DNA from: Tragulus kanchil
Taxonomy: Eukaryota; Chordata; Mammalia; Artiodactyla; Tragulidae
Assembly: GCA_022376925.1 (NCBI GenBank)
Contig: JAIOJX010000025.1
Span: forward strand, 141,257,301 to 141,321,300
Reading direction: 5' to 3'
Length of the DNA: 64,000 nucleotides
Shown here: positions 1 to 12,763 of the stretch, piece by piece
Layout of the letters: each line of letters opens with the position of its first letter
How positions within the stretch are numbered: the first letter of the stretch is position 1
The notes under the pieces: generated by a model
Database searches by the model: none
Seen by the model: the letters and a program-made list of their open reading frames with translations, nothing else
What the model was told of the DNA's origin: nothing
Position numbers and translations under genes: made by a program

Positions 1-925
1 TTCAGTATGACTGAAAAATTGTAGAAATTCAAATTGTTCCTGTGTTTAAGGGAGCTTGCAGTGTTTTTCAGGAGACTGATAGGTAAATAGTAAGCATAGT
101 GCAGACAAAATACAATCAAGTGCAGAATAAAATCACAGATAAATATTAAAATTCTGAGAAGCCATTTAATTCTAATTTAATAGGATTCAAAAAGCTTCAA
201 GGAGAAACAAACAGTTTAGCAAGTCATCAGGGAAGAATAACGTGTCAATAAAAAGGGAAGGGAGATAAAATACATTCCAGCCACAAGGAAATGAGTATTT
301 AAAGTCATTGAATCTCAAAATCTTGGAGGCTTCTGGAGAACTGAATGTAATCAGTACAGTGGATAAACTAAGTTTTGAATTTGAAAAAACAGTGTGAGAA
401 AATTCAGCTAAAAATTTGTTTAAAGATGACAGATTAGACACAAGTGTCTCCTTTCATTCCCTGCCAAAGTCTCATATAATTGACATGAAATGGCATATAT
501 TGTAGGACAAAGAGGATGAATAAAGAGATAACAGTAAAATATTTTGAAAAATGGAAATGGATGAGTGATAATTGACTTCACAAAAACAAAAAAGCCTGAT
601 ACTAAAGGAACACTGGGTTAAAAGCAGAACACTTCAAAAACCAAAAATACTCTGGAAATGGTAGCACTCCATATATCTTCAAATGAAGATGCTCCTCTAG
701 AACATAATTCAATAAACTTAAAGATAGACAATATAATCAAAATTTCCATATCCACTAAGCCAAGCATAAAGTTTTTAAGTATATACGTACTATATGTATT
801 AGACATGAAAGAAGCAAAAACAAATAGAACTATAATTAAGAAAAAAGGAGTGATAAATAGAAACTGACCCCATAATAACTGAGATATAAAGATAGCAGAC
901 CCTGTCATAAATATTCAAGGTAATA

Positions 926-1118
926 AAGAAAATCCAATCTCCTGCCAATGCAGGAGATGCCAGAGTCAGGGGTCAATCCCTGGGTCAAGAAGATCCCCTG
1001 GAGTTGGAAATGGCAACCTGCTCCAGTATTCTTGCTGGATAATCCCATGGACAGGGGAGCCAGGCACACTACAGTCCATGGGATCACAGAGTTTGACACA
1101 ACTGAGCAACATCACACA
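926..1118 (+). mobile_element. Bov-tA-type SINE, D1 first copy
   Basis: The sequence reads as the body of a BovB-derived tRNA SINE in the forward direction: the 'cctgccaatgcaggagatgc' block, the 'atggcaacctgctccagtat' block, and an 'acactacagtccatgggatc' block near the 3' end. The tRNA-like head is shortened. The reading frames across it are shadows of the SINE and not genes. Confidence 0.9.
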
Positions 1119-2039
1119 AGAACAGACCTAGCAATTATCATATAAAATGAAATCTACAAAAAGTATTGACACAACTGTAGCAACATCACACACAGAACAA
1201 CGACTAGGTATAGTGCAGACAAAATACAATCAAGTGCAGAATAAAATCACAGATAAATATTAAAATTCTGAGAAGCCATTTAATTCTAATTTAATAGGAT
1301 TCAAAAAGCTTCAAGGAGAAACAAACAGTTTAGCAAGTCATCAGGGAAGAATAACGTGTCAATAAAAAGGGAAGGGAGATAAAATACATTCCAGCCACAA
1401 GGAAATGAGTATTTAAAGTCATTGAATCTCAAAATCTTGGAGGCTTCTGGAGAACTGAATGTAATCAGTACAGTGGATAAACTAAGTTTTGAATTTGAAA
1501 AAACAGTGTGAGAAAATTCAGCTAAAAATTTGTTTAAAGATGACAGATTAGACACAAGTGTCTCCTTTCATTCCCTGCCAAAGTCTCATATAATTGACAT
1601 GAAATGGCATATATTGTAGGACAAAGAGGATGAATAAAGAGATAACAGTAAAATATTTTGAAAAATGGAAATGGATGAGTGATAATTGACTTCACAAAAA
1701 CAAAAAAGCCTGATACTAAAGGAACACTGGGTTAAAAGCAGAACACTTCAAAAACCAAAAATACTCTGGAAATGGTAGCACTCCATATATCTTCAAATGA
1801 AGATGCTCCTCTAGAACATAATTCAATAAACTTAAAGATAGACAATATAATCAAAATTTCCATATCCACTAAGCCAAGCATAAAGTTTTTAAGTATATAC
1901 GTACTATATGTATTAGACATGAAAGAAGCAAAAACAAATAGAACTATAATTAAGAAAAAAGGAGTGATAAATAGAAACTGACCCCATAATAACTGAGATA
2001 TAAAGATAGCAGACCCTGTCATAAATATTCAAGGTAATA

Positions 2040-2232
2040 AAGAAAATCCAATCTCCTGCCAATGCAGGAGATGCCAGAGTCAGGGGTCAATCCCTGGGTC
2101 AAGAAGATCCCCTGGAGTTGGAAATGGCAACCTGCTCCAGTATTCTTGCTGGATAATCCCATGGACAGGGGAGCCAGGCACACTACAGTCCATGGGATCA
2201 CAGAGTTTGACACAACTGAGCAACATCACACA
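2040..2232 (+). mobile_element. Bov-tA-type SINE, D1 second copy
   Basis: Same element as at 926-1118, repeated 1114 bases downstream. It is followed directly by L1 3' sequence, so this copy shows the true right-hand neighbour. Not an independent insertion. Confidence 0.9.
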
Positions 2233-2475
2233 CAGAACGAACAGACCTAGCAATTATCATATAAAATGAATTAAGTCTTACAGAGAAAGACAATTATTAT
2301 ATGACATCATTTATATGTAGAACCTAAAAAATTATACAAATGAACTTATGTATAAAACATAAAACAGATTCACAGCTTAAAAAAGACACTGACATTATCA
2401 AAGTGGAAAGGCAGGGGGGGAGGAATAAATTTGGAGGTTGGGATTAACATATACACACTACTATATATAAAATAG

Positions 2476-2670
2476 TAGCAATGAAGTGTGACCACTTGCA
2501 ATACAGGAGACCCTGGTTCGATCCCTGGTATGAGATCCTCTGGAATAGGAAATGGCAACCCATTCCAGTATTCTTGCCTGGGAAATCCCATGGACTGAAG
2601 AGTGTGGTGGGCTACAGTCCATGGGGTCACAAGAGTGGGATACAACTTAGCAACTAAACCAAACTACCAA
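2476..2670 (+). mobile_element. Bov-tA SINE nested in L1 3' end
   Basis: It contains a recognisable tRNA B-box-like 'ggttcgatccctgg' at about 2516, then 'ggcaacccattccagtattc' and 'gggctacagtccatggggtc', the usual order of this SINE. L1 3' sequence resumes after it. The nesting shows that it inserted after the L1. Confidence 0.9.
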
Positions 2671-2765
2671 CATATAAACAACAGACAATCAACATAATAT
2701 ACAGCACAGGAAACTCTACTCTTTAATAGCCTAAATGAGAAAAGAATCTGAAAAAGAACACAAAT

Positions 2766-2790
2766 ATGTGTGTGTATATATATATATAAT
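2766..2790. repeat. TG/TA microsatellite in L1 tail
   Basis: A short run of TG then TA dinucleotides inside the L1 3' end. Dinucleotide expansions are common at this point of these L1 tails. Confidence 0.8.
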
Positions 2791-2870
2791 GGAATCACTT
2801 CGCTGTATGCTAAAACTAGCACAGCACTGCAAATCAACTATACTCAAACATGAAATAAAAATTTAAATAT

Positions 2871-4331
2871 ACATATGTATATGTAATAAAAAGCCTTTTA
2901 AATATTATGTGTATACAACAGACATTTCCTGATATACTTTCAAATCAGTGTTAAAAGTTCACAGAATTGTGATAATTTGTTTTTTAAAAAAAGACTGCTC
3001 ATAAATTTAAATCAGTTATCTCTTTGGACTACCTCTATGACTTATGCCTAAAATCTGACAGGAGGAAATAATAAATAAGACATCTTAGCTTCAGGTTGTA
3101 ATTCATCAGATTTCAATTATTCTTTAATCATTATTCCAAGAGTAGAAGCATAATCAAATTAAGAAAAAAAAATCTGTGATTTCTACAATCATGTTAAACA
3201 ATCAGTGCTCATAATCTGAAAAGTTATATATTCAGATTCTGACATTAAGGATGATAAATCATATGCATCTGTCTAAAGATCTGTTTTAAGCTTATCTGCC
3301 AAATTTCTAGTTCTTAGAAGTTAGGAATTAAGGAAATCCCAAATTATGTAAATAATTGTGTATATGTTGGTCCTCAGTTATGAAGTAAGAATGTCAAAAA
3401 TGTGCAAAGTAAGGAAGTGTTTGAAAGGGTTTCTAATATGCAAAATCCATTAAAATGTCATTGTTTCTTGAAAGATCTCAGGCATATGGTATAGATGTGT
3501 TCATGACATATTACAAAAAGCAATTATGTAACCTGGTATTTTTTCTGAGAAGAAGGTTACATTAAACATCATCAAGAACAACTACACTGGGAATACCTTT
3601 CAAACCTTTCAGTCTTTTTAACACAAGCATTTGGAGGGAAGGAAAGAAACAAAACTGTGAAGGGTTGGTTGTTTTTTGTTTTTTTCCATGTCTATTGAGG
3701 GCCTTTCAAGCAAATGCAGGCTTCATAGAGTCTTGGCATCAGCAACGACTTTAGCATTTTATCTAGTTACCTTTTCCAAGATCTGGGTTCACTGACAGAG
3801 AAAGAGTGAGCTGAGCTGTGGCATAAATTTATTCAAAGTCTGTCCTCAATCTGAGCCCCAAGAAATGTGAGCTTAATTATACTGGAAAAGAGGGGCAACA
3901 TTTTAAGGAAATAGAGATCTTTTATCAGTCATACACTTATAATGGTAAAGATCTTGCTATCAAATAATTGCAAAAATTTTATTATTAGTTTTTAAAGTAT
4001 ATTACCTTTACTTGAGAAATGAAGGAAAAATAAAAGCAATTGTTTTATCAAATGAAGGGATAGCTTGAGAAGCTAATCAGAAAAAAACCAAGAGAACACT
4101 AAGCTGCTCTGAGTACTAAAGAGCAATGGCCAGAGATGTGATGTATGTCAGGAGACAGATGATGAGATTCAGATGACAAGTGACCACAGAGAGGCAAAAA
4201 AGGATTCTTTCGAAGACGTGTTATGTGACAGAAAATGCAGTCTCTAGTCCATACGTCTAGGAAAGTGTCATTGAAATCTATCTTTTCTATGAATGCATGC
4301 TGTGTTTATTTTCAGTGCAAAGATACGTGAA
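2871..4331. other. AT-rich non-coding stretch
   Basis: No convincing gene, RNA or repeat family recognised. It contains scattered short homopolymers, such as a T-rich run near 3670-3685. Short open frames here have no family resemblance. Confidence 0.6.
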
Positions 4332-6621
4332 ACTTATTCTTCATCTCCTTAAATAAGGATAAAACTTTTTTGTCCTTATTATATCCAAGTTGATCAATTC
4401 TGCATCAGAAAGAAACTATAAAAGTCATTTAAAATCAGACTGTTTCAATAGGGAGACATAATATTGCAGACTTGAGTTTTAAGTAAAGTTACCAGAAGCA
4501 TGCTAGATTATTTCTCAAACTTTTCAGAGTACTGTAGACTAGAAATTTTGCTAAATGCAGCCTGTGTAAACTCACAATTTCTTAAGACATCTGAGTTTTT
4601 CTAGGAAAAGGAGAAGAGGTGTGTAGCAGAGATACTTGGAAATATGGTCCACCAAAGACTGGACTGCTGATCAAGTGTAAATTATAAAATAAATTTGAAC
4701 TTATATATATAGGTGACATACCACCAGACACCAAAACAATTCCAGAGCCAGGGATGATCACGGAAGACATGGCAAGAAAATGCCATGGCTTGTTGCAGGG
4801 TGGGAAAGTAAGAGACAGTGATTAAGAGAATCAATAGAGCCTGCATTAGTACAAGTGGATCCAAATCCCCCAAATCATTGCATTCTCTAGGAGAATATCA
4901 AGTGTACTTGAGAGGATTTGGGGCGATGTGGTCATTTGCCAGGATTCTTGTGTCAAGGCTCCAAATGTTTCAATGGGAAGAGGGGGATAAAGGATCCCTG
5001 AATGTATTTGAATACATGAATATTAATAGCAAATACTCAACACAACAAAAAACTTAAAGGGAAAAAACTGTTGTCATCAGGTCAGTGTAGAATGCTATAA
5101 AAATCTGTATTTCAACAGATGTCGAAATTCTTGCACTCATTATAAGAATAAAGTATATTTTAAGGCCCAACTGTAGATGTTGCCGAGAAATGTAGGGTGT
5201 TGCCTGATTTCAAGCCTCAGCACCTTTCTCTTCAAAGGAATACTAAATCCTAAGATGAATTTTAACTTTAGGCAAAGGGATTTTAAAAGCTGCTGTGAGC
5301 TTTCCCAGTGGTCAGTGGTAAAGAATCTGCCTGCAGTGCGGGGGACAGAGAAGACACATGTTCAGGTTTGGGTCAGGAAGATCCTCTGGTAAAGGAAATG
5401 GCAACTCACTCCAGTATTGTTGCCTGGAAAATTCCATGGACAGGGCAGCATGGTGGGTTGCAAAGAATCAGGCACAACTTATTCTTCATCTCCTTAAATA
5501 AGGATAAAACTTTTGTCCTTATTATATCCAAGTTGATCAATTCTGCATCAGAAAGAAACTATAAAAGTCATTTAAAATCAGACTGTTTCAATAGGGAGAC
5601 ATAATATTGCAGACTTGAGTTTTAAGTAAAGTTACCAGAAGCATGCTAGATTATTTCTCAAACTTTTCAGAGTACTGTAGACTAGAAATTTTGCTAAATG
5701 CAGCCTGTGTAAACTCACAATTTCTTAAGACATCTGAGTTTTTCTAGGAAAAGGAGAAGAGGTGTGTAGCAGAGATACTTGGAAATATGGTCCACCAAAG
5801 ACTGGACTGCTGATCAAGTGTAAATTATAAAATAAATTTGAACTTATATATATAGGTGACATACCACCAGACACCAAAACAATTCCAGACCCAAAGGATG
5901 ATCACGGAAGACATGGCAAGAAAATGCCATGGCTTGTTGCAGGGTGGGAAAGTAAGAGACAGTGATTAAGAGAATCAATAGAGCCTGCATTAGTACAAGT
6001 GGATCCAAATCCCCCAAATCATTGCATTCTCTAGGAGAATATCAAGTGTACTTGAGAGGATTTGGGGCGATGTGGTCATTTGCCAGGATTCTTGTGTCAA
6101 GGCTCCAAATGTTTCAATGGGAAGAGGGGGATAAAGGATCCCTGAATGTATTTGAATACATGAATATTAATAGCAAATACTCAACACAACAAAAAACTTA
6201 AAGGGAAAAAACTGTTGTCATCAGGTCAGTGTAGAATGCTATAAAAATCTGTATTTCAACAGATGTCGAAATTCTTGCACTCATTATAAGAATAAAGTAT
6301 ATTTTAAGGCCCAACTGTAGATGTTGCCGAGAAATGTAGGGTGTTGCCTGATTTCAAGCCTCAGCACCTTTCTCTTCAAAGGAATACTAAATCCTAAGAT
6401 GAATTTTAACTTTAGGCAAAGGGATTTTAAAAGCTGCTGTGAGCTTTCCCAGTGGTCAGTGGTAAAGAATCTGCCTGCAGTGCGGGGGACAGAGAAGACA
6501 CATGTTCAGGTTTGGGTCAGGAAGATCCTCTGGTAAAGGAAATGGCAACTCACTCCAGTATTGTTGCCTGGAAAATTCCATGGACAGGGCAGCATGGTGG
6601 GTTGCAAAGAATCAGGCACAA
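4332..6621. repeat. Direct duplication D2 (offset 1145, abutting)
   Basis: Bases 4332-5476 recur as 5477-6621 with no spacer. The junction falls inside the 3' end of a Bov-tA SINE: the first SINE copy breaks off at 'ggcacaact' and runs into the upstream flank, while the second continues as a normal SINE tail. One-base homopolymer differences change the offset from 1145 to 1144. A few substitutions near 5890 separate the copies. Probably an assembly duplication. Confidence 0.97.
5299..5476 (+). mobile_element. Bov-tA SINE, cut short at D2 junction
   Basis: Forward Bov-tA starting at a 'gctttcccagtggtcagtgg' head and running through 'ggcaactcactccagtattg'. Its 3' tail is missing because the D2 junction lies here. 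The full version is at 6443-6636. Confidence 0.9.
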
Positions 6622-6636
6622 CTGAGCACACACGCA
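6443..6636 (+). mobile_element. Bov-tA SINE, complete copy of the D2 element
   Basis: Same SINE as at 5299, but continuing through the normal 'actgagcacacacgcaac' tail. This is probably the true state of the locus. Confidence 0.9.
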
Positions 6637-9600
6637 ACATGCTGACACTATGAATCCTGTTACACACTTGACTGCAAGGCAATCTTATTCATGTAGCATA
6701 TTTCTTCATGAAAAACATGGTTTTTTCTCCTGAAACTCCATATCTAATTAGTTATGATAAAGAGCTTGCTGCTTCCTTATGCACAAGTCTATGTGTTAGT
6801 AACTCATCAAAGAATCTGTTTATTTAGGACCCAGTTCCTGCCTTGCTTGGTCTTTGAATACTTTTTCCCATAACCCATTTGTGTTTGTGACTCTGCTATT
6901 GACTGGAAGCGCCATGACACTCCTTCCTGCATGGATGGATAAGTCCTGTTCTAGAATCCACCACAAGTTAGGATTTTTCTGTTTATTAAGATTAAAGTAC
7001 CTCAAAAACTCCTGTTGAGACACAATACAGAAACTGCTTCATCTGTTTACTGGCTGTCTCTCATCACCTGCAAGTGTCCTGTATCTCCCTAATGACTGGG
7101 TTATACAATCTGATCATTTTACCTTTTGTACTGCAACTTTTCCTAAGACAAGAGATCCAAACCTATGAACTATTTGGTGCAAGTATTTCAATGGCATCCC
7201 AGAGCATGCAACCTCATAGAATGCTGTGGGAAACCCCAAATGGAGAGTGCCAGGATGCTCAGAACTCCAGAATGCTCAGCTCTCTATTCATTAAAAATTG
7301 TCTGCCACCTTCTATATGACAAGTCCTGTGTTAGGAAATGCATTCAAAAGAGCTATCCTTTTAAATCTTACGGTTCCTCTGCTTAAAAATATTTTCAGAA
7401 CAATTATGATACTACAAAATATTTCATATTAGTAAGAAAAAGAACAGAGGAATTATTTCCTTATACAGTCTTACAAAGCTAATCATGATTTCACTTAGTA
7501 ATTCCTGTGTGCCAAACACTGCATTAGGTAGTTAGATGTGATATTTCTTTGTATCTTTTCAATAAACTTGTTGGCTAGGTATAGCTGTTATTTTCATTGT
7601 AAACAGGAGAAAAGATAATGTATTTAGTAAGAGATGAAGTCAAGTTCTGCACCCAGGCAATCTGTTTTCAGGCCCTTCCATCCTTACTACTATGTTGGAA
7701 AGTCTGAGTTACAGACCAGAGATCTTTGGAAAAGAACCATGGGTAAAAGAGGTCTCTCTTTTCCCTAGTTATTTCTTTGTATAAGCAGTATTCCAAAAAA
7801 CTTATTACTCAAAACTCTGATTTAAATTATTCATTGAATTACTTGCATACCCTTGCTTTACTGTAAATATGTATCTCTTAAATGTCACATCAACAGGCTC
7901 ATTGTTTCTCCTTAAATCATTTTGCAAATGACTGTACAACTCTCCTTCAAGCTGAGGTACTTCAATTTTCATGTGCAATTTTGCGAGAGATGCACTATAG
8001 CTGGACTTAATAAAATATTTTGACATATAAGATTATTAAATCTTACTTGGAAATGACCGAATTGATTTTCACATGATCTCTATTTCGTAGACAAGAGGTA
8101 GACTGAATGGCATAAAAATGTACTTATATTTATATATACATATGGTATTGATTTCTCTCCATATATTGGATTCCATCAAAATATTTTTAACAGAATTTCT
8201 GTAAAGCAAATTCAGTTTCCCAATGAATTGCATCATAAAGTTAGAGACATGACTTTTCAGAATAAAGTCTTTAAAAGAGTTCTTTAAAAACACGTATTAA
8301 ACATAATTTTTATTAGTGATTGTGCATGGCATAGCCACATCCACCGAGATTATACAAGCATCTTTTGACATTTGTGCAACATAAGACTCTATGCTCCTGA
8401 AATATGCTTTCCTTTCTTTTCCTCTGGCTAGATTCAATTCAGTAAAGCCTGGCATAAGAAATGCCAATAAATATTCCACACAGGATATGCTTTGCTGATA
8501 ATACCACAGAGTTATATCTGAGATAAAAAGTAAATATTAGTCGAAAAATGTAAGTGGAAGAGATAAAAAGATTTAGTGCCTAAATATTTTGCTGAAAATG
8601 ACAAAGGAAAACTTTTGGTTTATATCTTCAAATATGCACACATATTTTAATAGCTTACAAATCTCTACTGTTAAGAGGAAAGAAGTTATTAAAATATATG
8701 TGGAATTTTCAGATATTTGAACTGTAACTTATAGGCCTATGTACTAAATCCTGATAAGAATTACAGTAACAGTATCAAGGAGTTAATATAGTTCTGGTGT
8801 ATTAAACTAAGATGACATCAGTTTTATTTTGTTCATTCAGAGGATTACATTTTAAAGGGATATTTCAAGATAGGAACCCATCAAAAGAATAATGTTCAGA
8901 GTGGGAAAATATCTAGAAACCCATCCACATTTGAAGAAGTGCTAAAGAAGAAGAAGATACTTATAGGTGTACTGGTATCTGTTTGCAAATGACTGAATGC
9001 TTATTATGAAAACAAACACAAAGAGGATTAGGTATCAAAATGTTGAACATATACAGAAAGTTAAAAGTATAGTGATTTCTGTTCAATTTAAGAAGCAATT
9101 TTCTAACAATTATAATTGCTCTCATATGAATCCTTCTGTCACAGGTCTGTTCAACCAAGGACAGAAAAATATCTCTTTCTTCCAGAATCTTTATTTGGAG
9201 AAATTCCATACTACTTTTTAAAAGTGTGTTTTGCTTTCAAGGCATAGCTAAATACTGAAGAATATTTAGAAGGCATGAAACTTGAAATAATATTATATTT
9301 AGTAACATTAACTTCAGCTCAGAAGTAATCCCAAGAAATTTTTCATGTGCACTCTGAACCATGACTGACCTAACCTAGCTCAAAATACCAGAGGAAATCT
9401 AATTAGCAACGTAAGGAAGATTACTGGTGAGGTTGATATCTAAACTGTGATTTGAAATATAAGGAGAGAATAAATATATCAAAAATGGTTAAGAGAATGA
9501 GCAAGGCTGAAGGAGGAGAATAAGTAGACAGGAAAGCTTAAAAGCATAGGTCACTGCAGGTGTCTGTAGTACAAGAAACACTGCAGTGAGAAGTGACTAC

Positions 9601-9665
9601 AACAGCTGAGGAGTCTAGTGCTTGACTTAAATATATTAATATATGACTTTCAGGCTTGCCTAAAG
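6637..9665. other. AT-rich non-coding stretch with one MIR
   Basis: Apart from a MIR-like element at about 7490-7700, nothing is recognised. Open frames of 60-82 codons on both strands (for example near 7805-8026, 8069-8293 and 8961-9221) overlap on opposite strands and show no family features, so I do not call genes. Confidence 0.6.
7490..7700 (-). mobile_element. MIR-like SINE relic
   Basis: The order 'gccaaacactgcattaggta', 'agctgttattttcattgtaa', then 'caggagaaaagataatg' and 'cacccaggcaatctg' resembles the reverse complement of MIR (core then tRNA-like part). It is highly diverged, as expected for an ancient mammalian repeat. Confidence 0.55.
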
Positions 9666-9985
9666 GCATTTGATAATTTTATTTATTTTTGATTGTGCTG
9701 GGTTTTAATTGTTCTGTGGACTTTTCTCTAGTTGCTGCAAATAAGGGCTATACTCTAATTGCCGTGTGTGGGGTTCTCATTGTGATGTCTTCTCTTACTG
9801 TGGAGCATGGGCCCTAGGCCATGAGGGCTTCATAAGTTGCAGCACACAGGCCTCAGTGGCTGTAGCTCCAAGGCTCTCAAGCACAGGCTCAGTAGTTATG
9901 GCTCAAAGTCTTAGCTGCCCTGCAGCATGTGGGATCCTCTCAGACTAGGGATCAAACCTGAGTCTCCTACATTCTGAAAGCACTT
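9666..9985 (-). mobile_element. CHR-type tRNA-derived SINE, reverse
   Basis: A long SINE with the internal structure of the cetartiodactyl CHR family in reverse: 'ctctagttgctgcaaataag', 'ggggttctcattgtgatg', 'tggagcatgggccctagg', 'gcaggctcagtag', 'gcagcatgtgggatcctctc' and 'gggatcaaacctgagtctcc'. It is diverged from what I recall of the consensus, so it is an older insertion. Confidence 0.85.
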
Positions 9986-10691
9986 ATAAAGGACTACTTA
10001 GGCAGGTCTCAGAGGGAAAAGCTGCCATCCATACACCAGATGTGTGCACAGCCAGCTCACTTTAGTCTCTGAATGGAGTTGATGTAAGGGGCTCAGGCAT
10101 CCTGGGTGGGCCAACGTCTTAGGTATTCTACATTCCTAGCTTGAGTAGAGGCCTTCCTGAGGCTTTTATCAGGAGAGGAGAGATCTTGAAGATGCTCTTC
10201 TGTCTGACTTATAACTCAACACTTTTCTACTCCTATCCTTCCCCCTTCCCCTCTCACATTCAGCAGTTTCATAAAACCTGCAGTTTCCAGGATCCATCAG
10301 TATGGAGGCAGTTCTCCACTGCTGTACTGATCCACCTAACCTTCAATTGGTACCATCTTCTGGGGAAAAAGGCAATAGTGGGGCGTCAATGCTTTCTCCC
10401 CTTTAGCCCATTGCTTATACTCTCACAGTAAGTGGTTAAGGGTTTGATTGTTACCCTCATTTGGTCTGTTATTTTACTTGACACCTGGCTTCTCAGCTTC
10501 TCTAGTTCAGCTCCATATCTGACAAATGGAAGAATGTGATCATTCAGAGTACAGGTAGTGTGGAATTTTTCCTAAAAATAATCTGTAATGAATAATAATA
10601 AGTATCAAACTTTAGTCTTTGGCATTGGTTATGGGAATTCTTGATGAATCTGGGAGTTGTCTAGGAGGTAGACTACAGAATTTGACAATTT
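9986..10691. other. Non-coding stretch
   Basis: Less AT-rich than its surroundings around 10.0-10.4 kb. One open frame of 96 codons (10141-10431) has no recognisable domain and no splice or promoter context that I can support. No repeat recognised. Confidence 0.5.
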
Positions 10692-10900
10692 ATGATATAA
10701 GATTATGGCAACTAATGAAGAACAATCAAGGCTGACATTTAGATTTATTTCCTGGGGTTTTGGATAGCCTGAGTTGTTCATTCACATGATAAGTGATACC
10801 AAAAGTAAATCAAGTTTGGGTGGGGATAATTTCAGTTTGTAGTATGACAAGGTAATTGTAGGATATGGTCAGGCATCACCTGGACCAATCACACTTATAT

Positions 10901-10985
10901 TTAAAAGAAAGAGGGAGAGAGAAGCAGAGAAAGAGGGAAAGACAGATGAAGGTGGGGGAGAGAGAGAGAAAGAAAGAAAGAAAAG
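10901..10985. repeat. GA-rich purine tract (copy 1)
   Basis: About 85 bases of almost pure purine on the plus strand, built from GA, GGGA and GAAA units. Repeated at 12009-12093 by D3. A simple-sequence tract with no assigned role. Confidence 0.85.
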
Positions 10986-11439
10986 CTGGTTTTTAAAATG
11001 TATTCAGAGAATTTTTAAAAGTAAATTCAATATGTATGGCAGCTAATAATAGGTTAAAATCCTCAAGAAAAAAATTAACGTATAGAAAAGAGAAATGAGA
11101 AAGAATTCTGGGAGGACTCTCAATATTTAAGGCCTGAAGTGTAGAACTGATGAAATTCACTAAAATATAGTGTTCCAAAGAAAATTTACCCCATTGATTT
11201 CTACCACTTATAATTTAAAACTCACCAGATAGGTCTTCTAAATTCCTCAAAACCCAAGTGTCCCCTACTTTAACGTCCCTCAAACAAGTCGGTTTCTCTA
11301 CTTGGAAAATACCTACTACCTGCCTTCCTCTACTTCTGCCCTGGCATCTACTGCATATTTGCTAGCCTCAATTTAAAAATCCTTTACCTCTAAGGTGTAT
11401 AGAAAAAAATCAAAACAGTGGAACTAGACAATCTACTCA

Positions 11440-11600
11440 AATTCCAACTCCTCTCACCTAAAATCTCTGTGACATTGGCAAGTCTCTTAACCTCCCTGTA
11501 CTTGAGGCTCTAATTATTTGTAAAATAGATGAAGAGGACTAAATACCGAAAGGATACAGAGCACTGCTGGCTTAGAGTAAGTGCTCAATTAATCACAACT
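11440..11600 (+). mobile_element. MIR SINE, D3 copy 1
   Basis: MIR core features in forward order: 'tctgtgacattggcaagtct', 'cttaacctccctgtacttga', 'tgtaaaatagatgaagagga' and 'agtaagtgctcaattaatca'. An ancient mammalian tRNA-derived SINE. Confidence 0.8.
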
Positions 11601-12008
11601 ACTGTGCTGCTCTCTCAACAATTGGTTTTCCCTGTCTCCCAGAAGTTGATCAGAATCGATGCTATCTAATTATATTATCCTCTAACACTATCTTCTCCTT
11701 TTGCCGTTGGTTTGTTTTCTATGTATGTATGTAGTTGGTTAGTTTTTCTATAGGCAACTAATGAAGAACAATCTTGAAGGGGCTGAAAAAATTTAAAATT
11801 TGATATAAGATTATGGCAACTAATGAAGAACAATCAAGGCTGACATTTAGATTTATTTCCTGGGGTTTTGGATAGCCTGAGTTGTTCATTCACATGATAA
11901 GTGATACCAAAAGTAAATCAAGTTTGGGTGGGGATAATTTCAGTTTGTAGTATGACAAGGTAATTGTAGGATATGGTCAGGCATCACCTGGACCAATCAC
12001 ACTTATAT

Positions 12009-12093
12009 TTAAAAGAAAGAGGGAGAGAGAAGCAGAGAAAGAGGGAAAGACAGATGAAGGTGGGGGAGAGAGAGAGAAAGAAAGAAAGAAAAG
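12009..12093. repeat. GA-rich purine tract (copy 2)
   Basis: Identical copy of the tract at 10901-10985, 1108 bases downstream, as part of D3. Confidence 0.85.
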
Positions 12094-12547
12094 CTGGTTT
12101 TTAAAATGTATTCAGAGAATTTTTAAAAGTAAATTCAATATGTATGGCAGCTAATAATAGGTTAAAATCCTCAAGAAAAAAATTAACGTATAGAAAAGAG
12201 AAATGAGAAAGAATTCTGGGAGGACTCTCAATATTTAAGGCCTGAAGTGTAGAACTGATGAAATTCACTAAAATATAGTGTTCCAAAGAAAATTTACCCC
12301 ATTGATTTCTACCACTTATAATTTAAAACTCACCAGATAGGTCTTCTAAATTCCTCAAAACCCAAGTGTCCCCTACTTTAAGGTCTCTGAAACAAGTGGT
12401 TTTCTCTACTTGGAAAATACCTACTACCTGCCTTCCTCTACTTCTGCCCTGGCATCTACTGCATATTTGCTAGCCTCAATTTAAAAATCCTTTACCTCTA
12501 AGGTGTATAGAAAAAAATCAAAACAGTGGAACTAGACAATCTACTCA

Positions 12548-12708
12548 AATTCCAACTCCTCTCACCTAAAATCTCTGTGACATTGGCAAGTCTCTTAACC
12601 TCCCTGTACTTGAGGCTCTAATTATTTGTAAAATAGATGAAGAGGACTAAATACCGAAAGGATACAGAGCACTGCTGGCTTAGAGTAAGTGCTCAATTAA
12701 TCACAACT
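12548..12708 (+). mobile_element. MIR SINE, D3 copy 2
   Basis: Same MIR as at 11440-11600, repeated by D3 with no differences that I can see. Identity this high between two copies of an ancient element means the duplication is very recent or artificial. Confidence 0.8.
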
Positions 12709-12763
12709 ACTGTGCTGCTCTCTCAACAATTGGTTTTCCCTGTCTCCCAGAAGTTGATCAGAA

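Larger units (their letters stand above)
97..2270. repeat. Direct duplication D1 (offset 1114)
   Basis: Bases 97 to about 1151 recur at 1211 to about 2270 with near identity. The copies are separated by about 59 bases (1152-1210) that hold another scrap of the SINE tail. The only clear differences lie at the right end, just after the Bov-tA element, where small indels separate the copies. Probably an assembly duplication. Confidence 0.97.
2243..2865 (+). mobile_element. L1 3' end, forward
   Basis: Matches the 3' untranslated region typical of cetartiodactyl L1: the 'gacctag...attatcat' block, 'ttatatgtagaacctaaaaa', a G-rich stretch near 2415, 'ggattaacatatacacacta', 'agaatctgaaaaagaacaca', and a closing 'aaatcaactatactcaa' block with an A-rich tail. 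A Bov-tA SINE at about 2476-2670 interrupts it. No coding part remains. The closely related element at 61.2-62.6 kb keeps more of ORF2. Confidence 0.85.

Noticed and set aside
4805..4880. MIR-like 5' segment ('acagtgattaagagaatcaa')
   Set aside because: The similarity covers too few bases and no MIR core follows. It also recurs at about 5949 only because of D2.
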